NCBI GenBank assembly: GCA_035578155.1
Contig: JAPWDM010000003.1
Location: forward strand, 69,680,142-69,744,141
Source of the DNA: Brachynemurus nebulosus
Taxonomy: Eukaryota > Arthropoda > Insecta > Neuroptera > Myrmeleontidae
Length of the DNA: 64,000 nucleotides
Direction of reading: 5' to 3'
Below, in pieces: positions 13,564 to 24,410 of the stretch (position 1 is its first letter; every line of letters starts with the position of its first letter). A program made the translations under genes and the position numbers. The notes under the pieces were generated by a model. It saw only the letters and a list, made by a program, of their open reading frames with translations, ran no database searches and was not told the origin of the DNA.

Positions 13564-13950
13564 TAGGGATGTTATGAATATTCGTAACCGTAACCGAAAC
13601 TACCGGATATCCGAATTAATTAAATATCCGAAACCGAAACCGTATCCGAAAATAAAAGATTCGGATTTGTTTCGGATGATAAAAGACAACTGTCCTTGGA
13701 AAATTGAGTTTAAATCGAAGCAAGTTTTTGCTGTAAGTATTTCTTTTAATAGATTTCCGTTAATTCGTGTTTAACGTTCACTTTCTGGAGTAAAATTTTC
13801 TCCTTTTTACTAAAAAAAAAAATTCACTAAAAGCAATTATCCGTAACCGAGACATTACCCGATATTATTACATATCCGTAACCGAAACTGAAACCGAAAA
13901 AAATGTTTTTAAATATCCGTATCCGAAATTTCATATCCATAACATCCCTA
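13564..13950. mobile_element. 387-bp hAT MITE, family member 1
   Basis: The terminal inverted repeat TAGGGATGTTATGAATAT on the left matches ATATCCATAACATCCCTA on the right. An exact 8-bp duplication ATATTTAC flanks it (13556-13563, 13951-13958), as in hAT elements. The inside has many CCGAAACCG and CCGTAACCG words, which create a spurious 66-codon frame. A sister copy is at 31268-31664, in the opposite orientation. Confidence 0.92.
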
Positions 13951-13958
13951 ATATTTAC

Positions 13959-16900
13959 CGAATCAGTATTGATTCAGTGACTAGCTATTAAGGTTGCAAA
14001 AAATTGCAAACCAAAATTACTTTATGTCATTATTGTATGTATTAATGGATAGATGTTGATGCATACTATTTTTCATACGAACGTGCACGCATACATTCAA
14101 ACATAGTCCGTGCATACACACTTATACACACTTAAGTTTTTTTTTATAATAAATGCTTTGACATCATTGTTATTTGCCCAACAAACATATTAAGTGGTCT
14201 GCATATGCGTTTGGAGCACTCTATTTTGTCACCTGTACAAGATAGATAGGTGCTCTCGCGGACTTTTTAATGTATCTATCACCGTTTTCGCTACGTAAGC
14301 GGTGAAAGGTCAAAAAACGCTAATATTGAATTTCCAATACTGTTTAAACAATAAATACGAAAAAACCAGTTATTTAATATACAAAGTTGCCAGACTGCTT
14401 CGGTTCAGTTGCTTAAAATTGGTGTATTTATTAAAATACTATAATTTCTCTGATGATATCTTCAGTTCAAAACGATCAACAAATAATTAAATTTTTTCTT
14501 TACATTCAAAACTTACTAACCTTTATTTCTCTAGTTTTTTATTGAATTCTGTCGAGTCATTATATTGTTAAATACCAAATAAGGGTACGTAGTCAGAATT
14601 TTGAGACCTAATACATGGAGTAGATACAAACTTTAACCCTAATTATCTTAACTCAGAAGCAATCAATCTTTCCCAAATTGCAAGGACAATCCGATATAGT
14701 ATTCTTCTTTATACTATTAAAATTTGAAACTATTCTGTCGAAAAGTTGAATGTCGAGATAACTACCTTAATTAAAAGTAAAGTTTACATTTATTTTTGTT
14801 GTCACAGCTTAAATATAAGATAGTTTTATAGTGACACTATAATTTTGATATGGACTGTAGCATATATGGCAATGTGACAATGAATAACCAGAAAATAATG
14901 ATCTTTACGTATTTATTAGCTCGTTTAATTGAATAATTATTTCTTTGCTGAATTTAAAACGAGGAACTAGTTCCACCACTACTGGGAGGGGAAAAGGTGG
15001 ACATCTTTATTAAATATGTGCATTAACTGTTAATTAATTAAATAATTAATTAATTAGTCACAGATATATTGTTTATAGCGTGCAATATGAAAGTATATTT
15101 AACCCTCAGGGTACTAAGGAATTGTTTATTCTGAAAAATATGTTTTAGCTTCTATATAACTTGCGATCATTGTAATATTCATTCCTCTACTGATTTATGT
15201 TAAATGTTCCAGAATGATCTATTCGGGAAACAATAAAGGTATTGGAACAATCAATTTTATCATTCGATTGCTTATCAAAAAACTAGATTAAATACTGAAA
15301 TTTAAAAACGGGCTCTAGAATATTTTATTTGGGAACCAACAAATATATCGAAAAATCGATTTCACCCTTAAATCGACCATCGAAGTGAAGGTCAAATAGT
15401 TTAACAACAGATGTACATACATACTTTCAACAAATCAATAAAATTTATGATCGCCTGGTTCAAGATATTGCACTATTTATGACAATTGACTGACTTCGAA
15501 ATTTTCCAGTTTTGAGTTTCTAGCCCTTAAAGTCAAAACCGGAAGTTGTGTTAGTACCTATGTCACATGCTTGAAAACGGAAGTTTTTTTTCTTCCAAGT
15601 ACTTTTAAAATACTATCATTTCTTTGATTTATATTTCAAACCAATATATACATTTCTAAGCCTTCATAAAAACACAAATATTACATTGAACTTTTTACCA
15701 CCAATACCGACCATTTTGCCTTATAATTTATGTTTTGTTTTACAGCTCATTTTCAATATAATTATGCTACATTAAAGTTAATTAGATATACAAATATGTA
15801 TATGTGTACAAAACCTATGGCCAAATTGAATACATAGGAAAATTATCAATTTAATACATTTTAATGTCTTGTATATATAGGAGTGGATATAACTAAACGA
15901 TTTTAAATGTGAAATAGTTTCGTTCGTTTACGCATGTGAGGTGGGTAAAATAAATCAACTCGGTGGTCTGTAGTTTGTAAGATACATGTATTCTAATGAA
16001 TTTGAGAAATATCGACTTTTTTTGTTAGTTTTGGTAGTTTTTTCGTTACAACATTTAGTCTTTTTGTCGACTAAAGAATGTTTCACTTGATTAGTTGGTT
16101 AGATATTAATTTCTTACGTACTGACGCTAGTGACAAACCCTGTATATTTCAAAATATAAAATATATTGTACTGTGACTATTAAAAAAATGTCAGTTGTTT
16201 CTCTATATGTTTCTTTTAACATAAAACATATGAATTGTAATATACATGTGAAGGTTGACTATTGTCATAACTTAATATGAAATTTGTGTCAGATTTCAAT
16301 TACTTAGGCAGCCAATATTATTATTAGTGTTCGAAATCTTGCGGTGCTGACAGGACCGTACTTATATTTTCAAAACTTAAAACGTTAAAAAATCGGGCTA
16401 AATACATTTTTTTTTTAAAATTGTATCGGTATATTCTCTATTAACCATCAGCTGTTAATAAAAATTAGTTTCAAGTTACAAAAAAGCGCTATTTTAAAAA
16501 AGTAAAATTAAAATTGTTGAAAATTTGACTGACTGACTGTAACTTAAAACTTGTTAATAAAAAAATAAGCTGTCTATTAAAAAAATATTTTTTGGAAAAC
16601 ATAATAATGTGTTGTCTCTCTCACATTTTACTGGGAGAAAAAAGACAATTGATACACATAAATCATTCACTGGTTACATCAAAACATACCTTAACACAAT
16701 ACATAAAATTAAAATCGGACCAAGCAAGTTGTGACAATAAATGTATACACGCATATCTAAAATATATTCAAAACATATCAATATAAGAGGATATTGTCCG
16801 TATATCGGCATCCATAATTACCTGTTGTATATATTTAAAATCGCATCAAAATGTTTTATCTAAAATAAATAAACAATTTTTAATACCTTAAAAAAATAAA

Positions 16901-17255
16901 GACAATACTGTCAGCCCCGCAACCTCTTCGATCACTAATTATTATTTATTTTTACGTGGTGTGTATATGGTCAACCATATAGGTAATATTAATAATATAA
17001 ACGTCATAATACGTCAAAATGTTGAAAACGTTAAGAGATTTAATAATTTTCAATACCTTGAAAACTTAATAAACGTCTCACTAAGGTAGGGTTTCACACT
17101 TAGAGTGGATTTCGTAATTTCGAGAAAGTGATCAGTATGTAGGTAGTTCGAAAAAATGATTCTCAAGTTCTTGAATAGTCATTTATGTATTCGTCATAAT
17201 TTTATTTGGATTTTAGAGTTGTTTGCGAAATAATTAGATTCGCAAACGTATATAC
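13959..17255. other. Non-coding stretch of 3.3 kb
   Basis: No gene, RNA or paired element ends were found. AT-rich throughout. A short GGTGGAC-containing patch near 14970-15000 and an AATTAATT palindrome cluster near 15028-15057 are the only notable spots. Confidence 0.5.
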
Positions 17256-17256
17256 C

Positions 17257-17704
17257 GTGTGAGTTTTTTGAGAGTTGCCATTTTGATTATAGCCAAACCG
17301 TTGATTTAATCGAAAAATTGTTTAAATAAGAGTTGTAGATATCGAGGGGGGCAATCGATTGCTATAGTCAGGAGCTTTATAGCTCTTATGGTTTTCGAGC
17401 TATGATACAAACTTATAGATTTTTAAATGGGACTACATATTAATTTTTCGATAAAACCGATCTAATGCATTAATTAACAATATAAATAACGAAAAAAAAA
17501 TTTTTATCCGAGTTTAATTTTTGAATTTTTCTTTAATTTATCAATTAGGTGGTAAAAATATGCATATGTACTTGAGACTACTTCAACCGATAGTGTTCTG
17601 GTTGGTTATATTTCTATTACATCGAAGAAAAAATCTTTTCCAGTACCATTTCTATCATACAAATTTGGCTGTAATAAAAATGGCAACTCTCAAAAAACTC
17701 ACAC
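17257..17704. mobile_element. 448-bp TIR element with GTGTGAG ends, copy 1
   Basis: The first 40 bp (GTGTGAGTTTTTTGAGAGTT and onward through GCCAAA) recur inverted at the right end with about two differences. A second copy of nearly the same length lies at 47990-48434 in the same orientation. A 72-codon frame in this copy has a counterpart in the other, but it looks like chance conservation between recent repeats. The target duplication is unclear because both flanks are TA-rich. Confidence 0.8.
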
Positions 17705-17705
17705 G

Positions 17706-19800
17706 ATATATCACGAATAGTATCAAAACTTGTTTGTGATACTTTAAAAATGTATGAATTATCCGATATTGTAAAGCATTAGCAAATCCGTTCTCTATTA
17801 CCGGGTTTTCCTTTGTTATTTAATTTTTTTTTTTAGCAACGTTTACACTTTTTAGTATTAGTAAACTAGACGATCAGGAGAGGAAGTCATTTCTAGCAAA
17901 TCTTGAGGTATATCGTTAAGGCCACTGGACCAGAAATTATAAAAAAAATATTTTTAGAATCCTTAGACGTAACTATTTCAAGTAGTACCTCATACGGTAT
18001 ATTAAATTATTAATATTATTTTTTTTTCGGAGCATACACCCTCATTTAAACGTAAAATAATTTTTTTTCTAATCGTTGATTAGCGATATCAAGGACTTGA
18101 CATCAACATAATTTTCAGGAAATACTTTCGTGGCAGCCGAATTGTCAGAACACGAGAGTAATCTTATTAGAGCTTAATTTTTCCTAAGTTTCAAGGTATG
18201 GAATTCTTGAAAGGAAATAAATTACATTAGTAGCAACATCTTTATATATATTTTGATATAAAACTGTCTAATCTGATACTTAATAATATGTAAAATACTT
18301 AACAATAATTAAACTAATTTTAGGACGGTTTAATTTTTGCAAAAAGATTAATAATTCAAAATATTCAACTAGAAACAGTAGTAAAAAAAAATTAATAGTG
18401 TCACTGAAGAGAAGTCAAACTGTAATTTTTGAATTATATAATTAAGATTAAAAAAAAAGATTTTTCTGTGTCTGATAAATATGTAAAATATTTTAAATTA
18501 TCGTTAGCAAATTTTCACAAACACAAAATTCTAAGAAAAGAAACGCTACTTAAATTAAAATTTCCCATTAATTTAGTAAAAATATTAAAAAGACATTAAT
18601 ACTATAAAATATATTAAATGATAACTTGTTTTCTTCAAGCAAAAAAAAAATTATCAGGTCGTTTTGAAAAAGTCAAGGTTCCATTTGAAAAATATAAATT
18701 TAGATTTTAAGTGTGAGAAGATATCATATTATACAGCGTATAACACTTACTATAATATGTATTAACATGTAATAGATAATATATAAATATTGAAAGCAAG
18801 TTTTTTATCCAGGGTCAAAGAATCAATTGAAAAAAATCGTATACTATCAATTCTAATGAAGAATAATTTCACTTTCAACTATATAACTTGCAATTTTTAT
18901 AAAAAAAAGTAAGTATACCAAGTGTGCTTAAGATTGTATGACTGAAGTACAAATTGCTATAACAAGCGCTATCGATTCATTTTTACGAAAAATTCTGTAG
19001 TATTTTGTAAAGTAAAAAAATTTACAATTTTAATATAGAATACCATAAATAAACTAATATAGAATTTTCATAAGAAGGTTTAAATTTAAAATTTTTATTT
19101 TTCAATAATATTATTTTTATTTCGGTTGTACTCGGCTTTTCAATCTTAGTTTAACCGTAAACATTACCTCTTTTAACGCGACGGGAGGCATATTTTTTTG
19201 GCCACGAGTGCGTGGTGCACTTTTAGAAGTTTTAATATAAAAAATCTAGTGAGTTCTATTCGGGGTTTTTATTCAGAACAAAAATTAAATCAAAAATGTA
19301 AAATCAGTAAATTTTTAGACCAACTTTTTAATAAATGAGGAGCAAACTTTATTCCCATAAACAATATCCTTTTAATTTTTTAGTCTGATTAAAAAAAATG
19401 AGATTCTTATTTCTTGGGTTAACAATTCAAAAAAAGATTTCGTAATAAGTTTGGTGATATTTACTGTCAGTTACGTGACTTCAATTTCGTAAAAATATTA
19501 ATTCATGCAACATTAAAAATATTTTGAATATTTTATCAATTTTCATCATAGTAATTTTTTCTTTTCAAAAATAAAAAAAAACTACATCTGTTTTAGAAAA
19601 TGAAAAATAATTTACAACCTTATTAACTATGCTGCTATCAATGTTGCTTAAAATGATAATTTTATTGTGAAATCTACTTGTGATTGAAGATCGAGACTGA
19701 ATAATATGACATCGGCTTAAAAAATTAAGAGGTGAACGTTTTTTAAATAGGTACATATTAAGAAAATTTTACCAAAATAAAAAAACAAAAAATTATACAA
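17706..19800. other. AT-rich non-coding stretch
   Basis: Nothing supported. The DNA is very AT-rich and dense in poly-A and poly-T runs. Confidence 0.5.
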
Positions 19801-19804
19801 AGTA

Positions 19805-20030
19805 GCAATTAATAAATAGGTATGGTTCATTTCATTTAAATTTAACCATGCTTCATCGCTTATCAATTTAAATAATTTCCGTTTTCTTGACTTTATCTCT
19901 TTCATTATTGCACTTACGTAAATTTTATAATTGCAGTTTGTTTTTAGAAAAGAATAGACGATTGATTTGTTTTGAATATAAGAATTATTTAATTTTTTAA
20001 ATTTCACTTATGATCAATTGTATCTGAAAT
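19805..20030 (-). pseudogene. Remnant of a dispersed coding repeat, copy 1
   Basis: On the minus strand a 96-codon frame (19717-20007) contains a stretch starting NKSI.YSFLK and running through KEIKSRKRKLFK to DEAWLNLNE. The copy at about 33280-33480, also minus strand, can be read in frame over the same part (NKSIFYSFLK... KEIKPRKRKLFK) before a frameshift. Agreement at the protein level over about 37 residues with scattered changes suggests both descend from a coding repeat, possibly a transposase. I do not recognise the family. Confidence 0.45.
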
Positions 20031-20750
20031 GGGGTATATACTGAAATGTTATTGGTATGGTGTTGGCACTGGGAACTGTTGTGAGTACACTCTTTTTTGA
20101 AAGTTTACTATTGTAAAAACTGTGTTTGCAAACAATCTCAAATTCATTTTAGCTATTTTTGCTAATTTTGAATTGTATGTACATAAATAACTGTTTTTTA
20201 TGTAATTTATATAATAAAGTTTTTTAATAATACTTTGTGGTTACTTATTTAATCATTCACTACACCTGATGAAATATTTTTTTCTCAAATCAAGTTTTTT
20301 GGGAGTGATTTGAAATAGAGTGTTTGATTGGATTAGGGTAATTTGGGCGCGAATTTTTCACTTTTGCTATAAAAATCACCCAGTTCTTTTTATAAAGATG
20401 ACCGATTCAACAGGGGACTTTTTTTTAGTGCTCCTATGTACCTAATTTTGAAAGAAAAAAACGACCTAAAAATGAAAGGAACGATCGGGAAAACTTATAA
20501 TTCGCTTCTGATTTCACCACTCTATCTTTTTATTTACGGTTTTTACGGAATTGTAAAATTCTGCTAAACTTGATGATGTCATCAACTTTAAAAATTTTCT
20601 CAAAGCAAGCCCTATTGAATGCTTAGTTTGTTTTAAATGCTGTATTGTTTGTGTGTCTATCCTTAATAGTTTTTTATTATTAACTTTTTTTAATCAACCG
20701 CCTTCCCCTTGTTGTACTTTTATTACTTGTTACTTATTAGTTATTACTAC
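20031..20750. other. Intergenic DNA upstream of the QSOX gene
   Basis: No gene is supported. Weak similarity to the DNA before the second QSOX copy (about 24170-24300) suggests the duplication may start within this interval. Confidence 0.4.
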
Positions 20751-20834
20751 TCAGTGGAAACATATCTTAAAAAGCAACATTTCACCTTGGACCATGTGAC
20801 ATCTGTAAATCAACCAGATTAGTTTTTTTTAGTC

Positions 20835-20844
20835 ATTATCATTA
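20835..20844 (+). promoter_or_regulatory. Possible 5'-UTR splice acceptor of QSOX copy 1
   Basis: A run of T ends in TTTTTAG before TCATTA, about 66 bases before the start codon at 20899. The matching place in copy 2 (about 24353) reads TTTTTCAG before TCATTA. Keeping an acceptor-like site in both copies hints at an upstream non-coding exon that I cannot locate. Confidence 0.35.
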
Positions 20845-20898
20845 TTAATAATCATACTCTTGCATTCACATTTTTGGTTTCGCGAAGACAACACAAAA

Positions 20899-22767
20899 AT
20901 GCAAATCAATTTTTTTATATTTTTAACAATTGCAACTTTTTTGGCATTTAATTGCCACTGTGCACCGTCAGATCAAACGGAAAATTATAATTCAGGCTTA
21001 TACGCCTTAACCGATAATGTGGAAATATTGACCGGCTCTACATTTGACAAGCATTTTTATCATCAGAAGCATGCATGGGTGGTTGAGTTCTATATGAATT
21101 GGTGTGGTCACTGTCAAAACTATGCACCATATTGGAAAACATTTGCAACCGACGTACGACATTGGTCACCATTGGTCAAAGTTGGCGTGATGGATTGTGC
21201 CCAAGAAGAAAATTCCGATATTTGTACTAAATTTGGTGTTTTCGCCGTCCCGTTGATCAAATACTATCACGAGTGGACGGAACCAGAAAATTTAGGTTTC
21301 AACATGCCCACGGAAAGGATGAAGGATCCGGTAGATCTACGTCATAATTTGGTTTATTATTTACAAACAGAACAAGTGCAGAACCGTTTCCAACACGCAC
21401 CATCAATATTACCGTATCAAGGAAACGATATCAAAGGACTATGGAGTCCCGAAAATGTACAGTCGCATATATATGTGATACTGGAAGACGGATGGGATAA
21501 AATGGGCAGTGAGGTCATTTTGGATTTACATCATGCGAAAAATATTGTGATCAAACGTGTTGTACCGGAACTAGGCTTGTTCAACGTCACTGACCTTCCT
21601 AGCCTTCTTGTACTCTCAAAGGATTTGACGATTGAAAATATCACACCACAAGAAAAGACAAGGGAAGCTTTTAGACAGGCTATTATAGGATCCGCAGCAG
21701 CAAAAGGTGTGAAAATTATGGATCCTGAACCACCAGTGTTTAACAGACATTTGTTGGGAGGTGGTGACGCACCTGAAAAATCAACCCAGCCACCCAAAGA
21801 GTCGCCGAAACAACCGCCGAAAGAAAAACCAGAAGGCACAATTGATTTTGACGAACTGAAACCAATTTTAGATAAATTGGGGGATGTTGTGTTTCAAGCA
21901 GATTTTGAAAGTACAATCCATTATGCGCTGACACATGAAGTTGTTGCGCAACAAGTTTTAGGTGGAATGCACAAAGTTACTTTAACTAGATTTTTAGATC
22001 TTTTGATAAAGTATATTCCTTTAAAGGAAAATACCATCAATTTTCTAACTGAACTAAAGGATCGCGTCAGTAAGGAATTCAGGTTACCCGGTGTTGAACT
22101 TCGTAATCTTGTTCAAGAACTAGAAAAGAAATATGATCCGTTCCCGAAACCGTTACAATGGATCGCATGTCGGGGATCAAAACCAGCGAAACGCGGTTAC
22201 CCATGCGGTTTATGGAAACTATTCCATTTCGCTAGCGTTCAAGCGATCTCCGTTCTACGATATCCCAACTATGAAGTCCTACCAGTGATGCACGACTACA
22301 TCAAATATTTCTTTGCTTGCTCGTACTGTAGTCAACATTTCCAGGAAATGGCACAACGTCGCAAAATGCGTGATGTTCTTGAAGGGTCACAAGCTGCACT
22401 TTGGTTATGGTCGGCACACAATGAAGTGAATAAACGACTGGCTGGGGATCAATCAGAAGATCCCGCATTTCCAAAAGTGGAATTTCCAACTCCGGAACAT
22501 TGTCCCACTTGTCGTACGAACGATGGTAAATGGAATAACACGGAAGTATTGACGTATTTGAAACGAGTATACAGCATCGAAAATGTTCAAAAAACAATAC
22601 CACTAGTTTCGCAACAAGTTTTAACAAATGCTTTGGTGGAAAACAAAAATTTAATTGATACGCCAAATAAGAGTATCTATACTGATACTGAAACAGTGTT
22701 GAAACCGGAAGTTCAAGCGTCTATAAATACACAGGATTCTGCTACCGATGATGTAAGTAAAGTATAA
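20899..22767 (+). CDS. Quiescin sulfhydryl oxidase (QSOX), copy 1, main coding exon
   Basis: Secretory-pathway enzyme that forms disulfides in client proteins and passes electrons to oxygen through FAD. The open frame begins at 20860, but I choose ATG 20899: it starts a clean signal peptide (MQINFFIFLTIATFLAF) and aligns with copy 2, while the 13 codons before it do not. In frame numbering from 20860: thioredoxin domain about 45-165 with WCGHC at 81-85; second redox-poor thioredoxin-like domain about 195-285; proline-rich linker 303-326; helical region 330-425; Erv/ALR domain 430-575 with C437/C449, active-site CSYC 487-490, FAD-site pattern LWLWSAHNEVN 514-524 and CPTC 548-551. All expected cysteine pairs are present. 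No C-terminal membrane segment. A splice donor (DD|GTAAGT, 22752/22753) precedes the in-frame stop, so VSKV may be read only when the intron is retained. Confidence 0.93.
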   Translation: MQINFFIFLTIATFLAFNCHCAPSDQTENYNSGLYALTDNVEILTGSTFDKHFYHQKHAWVVEFYMNWCGHCQNYAPYWKTFATDVRHWSPLVKVGVMDCAQEENSDICTKFGVFAVPLIKYYHEWTEPENLGFNMPTERMKDPVDLRHNLVYYLQTEQVQNRFQHAPSILPYQGNDIKGLWSPENVQSHIYVILEDGWDKMGSEVILDLHHAKNIVIKRVVPELGLFNVTDLPSLLVLSKDLTIENITPQEKTREAFRQAIIGSAAAKGVKIMDPEPPVFNRHLLGGGDAPEKSTQPPKESPKQPPKEKPEGTIDFDELKPILDKLGDVVFQADFESTIHYALTHEVVAQQVLGGMHKVTLTRFLDLLIKYIPLKENTINFLTELKDRVSKEFRLPGVELRNLVQELEKKYDPFPKPLQWIACRGSKPAKRGYPCGLWKLFHFASVQAISVLRYPNYEVLPVMHDYIKYFFACSYCSQHFQEMAQRRKMRDVLEGSQAALWLWSAHNEVNKRLAGDQSEDPAFPKVEFPTPEHCPTCRTNDGKWNNTEVLTYLKRVYSIENVQKTIPLVSQQVLTNALVENKNLIDTPNKSIYTDTETVLKPEVQASINTQDSATDDVSKV

Positions 22768-22811
22768 ATACTTTGTTTTTTTAGTGTTCGAAATATTGGT
22801 CTCTTTATTAA

Positions 22812-23178
22812 GGATGTTTGGGAGGTACAATCGGAGATAAAAGTACATGAAATTAGAAATTCGTGAATAATTGCGTTGTATAACAGACTATGAGGTAAAC
22901 AAATAGTTAGCTTTGTTAAATAATAGCTATCACTACAATTGATTGTACAATACATCAATCTATAGCTCTCAGCTGACTACAAGAGCTGAGTACATTCTGA
23001 GGATTTTTCGGAGGAATTTCAAAATGCTACAAGACGATTGAAAATTTAGTAGAATGTTCCTCATTAAATACTAAGGCCCCTGTGAAAATTTCAAACCGAT
23101 TCACTAAGCCGTTAAAAAGTTATTTAATTTGTTCTGTTTTCGAATTTCCATAAGAGTACCTACGTGTAAAATTAGTTT

Positions 23179-23211
<33 letters not shown>

Positions 23212-23519
23212 ACTTTTTAACGGCTTAGTGAATCGGTTTGAAATTTTCACAGAGGCCTTAGTATTTAATGAGGAACATTCTACTAAATTTTCAATCGTCT
23301 CGTAGCATTTTGAAATTCTCCGAAAAATCCTCAGAATGTACTCAGCTCTTGTAGTCAGCTGAGAGCTATAGTTTGATGTATTGTACAATAAGTTGTAGTG
23401 ATAGCTATTATTTAACAAAGATAACTATTTTTTTACCTCATAGTTTGTTATACAACGCAATTATTCACGAATTTCTAATTTCATGTACTTTTATCTCCGA
23501 TTGTACCTCCCAAACATCC
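22812..23519. mobile_element. 708-bp TTAA-flanked foldback element in the QSOX intron
   Basis: Two arms of about 313 bp (22812-23124 and 23207-23519) are near-perfect inverted repeats around a short loop with a 28-bp T tract. TTAA borders both ends (22808-22811, 23520-23523), as for piggyBac-type insertions. Ends read GGATGTTTGGGAGGTAC and its complement. It is absent from the matching site beside copy 2, so it inserted after the duplication or was lost there. Frames read inside it on either strand are mirror images of each other. Confidence 0.9.
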
Positions 23520-23601
23520 TTAACACTGTTTACTTTATATTCCCTTTTTATTTTTTTGAATAATTTTTTCAATTAATTTCTTATAAATTTTTGTGTTACA
23601 G

Positions 23602-23622
23602 ATTTCATCACGAGGCCCATAA
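23602..23622 (+). CDS. QSOX copy 1, alternative last exon A
   Basis: After an acceptor (TGTTACAG) the phase-0 frame reads ISSRGP then TAA. In copy 2 the same acceptor would give one codon (V) then TAG. The peptide is not kept between copies, so this may be non-coding 3' end or the less important splice form. An AATAAA signal lies about 75 bp on, near 23696. Confidence 0.3.
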   Translation: MSSRGP

Positions 23623-23786
23623 ATGATTACCAAGTAATTTTTAAATAATACTAAAAAATAATTATTTTGAGTTGTATTGAGAATTTTGTTAGAAAAATAA
23701 AACAAAAAATATAATATTGTCAGATTAATTAATAACCTCAACCTGTTACGATATGAATATCATTTTATGCCGGGTTTTCATTTCAG

Positions 23787-23813
23787 TCGTGGACATCAAG
23801 GAAATTTCGGTAA
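23787..23813 (+). CDS. QSOX copy 1, alternative last exon B
   Basis: Downstream of TTTTCATTTCAG, phase-0 joining to the main exon reads SWTSRKFR then TAA. The matching site in copy 2 (27022-27048) gives the same eight residues and stop, with only two silent base changes in the coding part. A donor-like GGTAATA overlaps the stop here; splicing it to the acceptor near 23871 would instead extend the tail to SWTSRKFRFPMSAKRK. Without transcripts the choice of tail is open. Confidence 0.4.
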   Translation, partial: SWTSRKFR

Positions 23814-24410
23814 TATATTTTATTTATTGTTAGTTATTATTCATGTTCAAATATTATGAATTATTTTCCAGCTTTCCGATGTCGGCCAAAAGAAAATAGC
23901 TAATAAATGAGTTTAATAAAAAACCAATACGTATTCATCATAAGAAACATATTGTTTTGAATAGAATAATTTAGATACAAAAATAATTTTCATTTTAATT
24001 GTTCGTGAAGAACTCGCTTTTTTTTAAATTTTTATAAACATCGTAAAAAATGTTTTTTTTCATGAAATGACTTTACTTTTACCGTAAACGTGAACGATGG
24101 CCGATAAAAAAAATACGGGTCCCTTATTTTTACCTATATTACACACCAGCGAAATTTCATCAAAATCCTGAATTTCATTCTGGATGCATTTCCTTGTTTG
24201 TTTTTCTTCTCGTTTAAATGCTGTAGACATTGTTTACGTACTTACCGTTAAAAATTCTCATATTATTAAATTTTTTTAAACAAACTGTAAAAGGTTGGAT
24301 TTTATTTTGAACTATGTGACTTCTATAAATCAATAAGATTATTTTCTTTTTCAGTCATTATTAATAATAATGATCTTGCATTCACATTCTTATGTTTGAA
24401 CAACACAAAC
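23814..24410. other. DNA between the two QSOX copies
   Basis: The first part (to about 24060) matches DNA beside copy 2: a stretch at 27885-27945 and another at about 30985-31160. The part from about 24300 matches the upstream region of copy 1. The tandem duplication junction therefore lies between these. Confidence 0.5.

Larger units (their letters stand above)
22753..23786 (+). other. Last intron of QSOX copy 1, containing a foldback element
   Basis: The donor GTAAGTAA at 22753 is kept in copy 2 (25293). Two acceptors follow: TTTGTGTTACAG ending at 23601 and TTTTCATTTCAG ending at 23786, both kept in copy 2. The copy-2 counterpart between the donor and first acceptor is only about 60 bp. 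The extra length here includes a 708-bp inverted-repeat element (22812-23519). Confidence 0.6.

Noticed and set aside
13574..13774. Frame with NRNRNYR and PKPKPYPK repeats
   Set aside because: Produced by CCGAAACCG repeats of the hAT MITE; its sister copy is not read in the same frame.
20860..20898. Upstream ATG of QSOX copy 1
   Set aside because: It puts 13 polar residues before the signal peptide and does not align with copy 2, whose conserved start is the equivalent of 20899.
21531..22666. Minus-strand frames inside QSOX
   Set aside because: They are shadows of the coding strand; the plus frame carries all family motifs.
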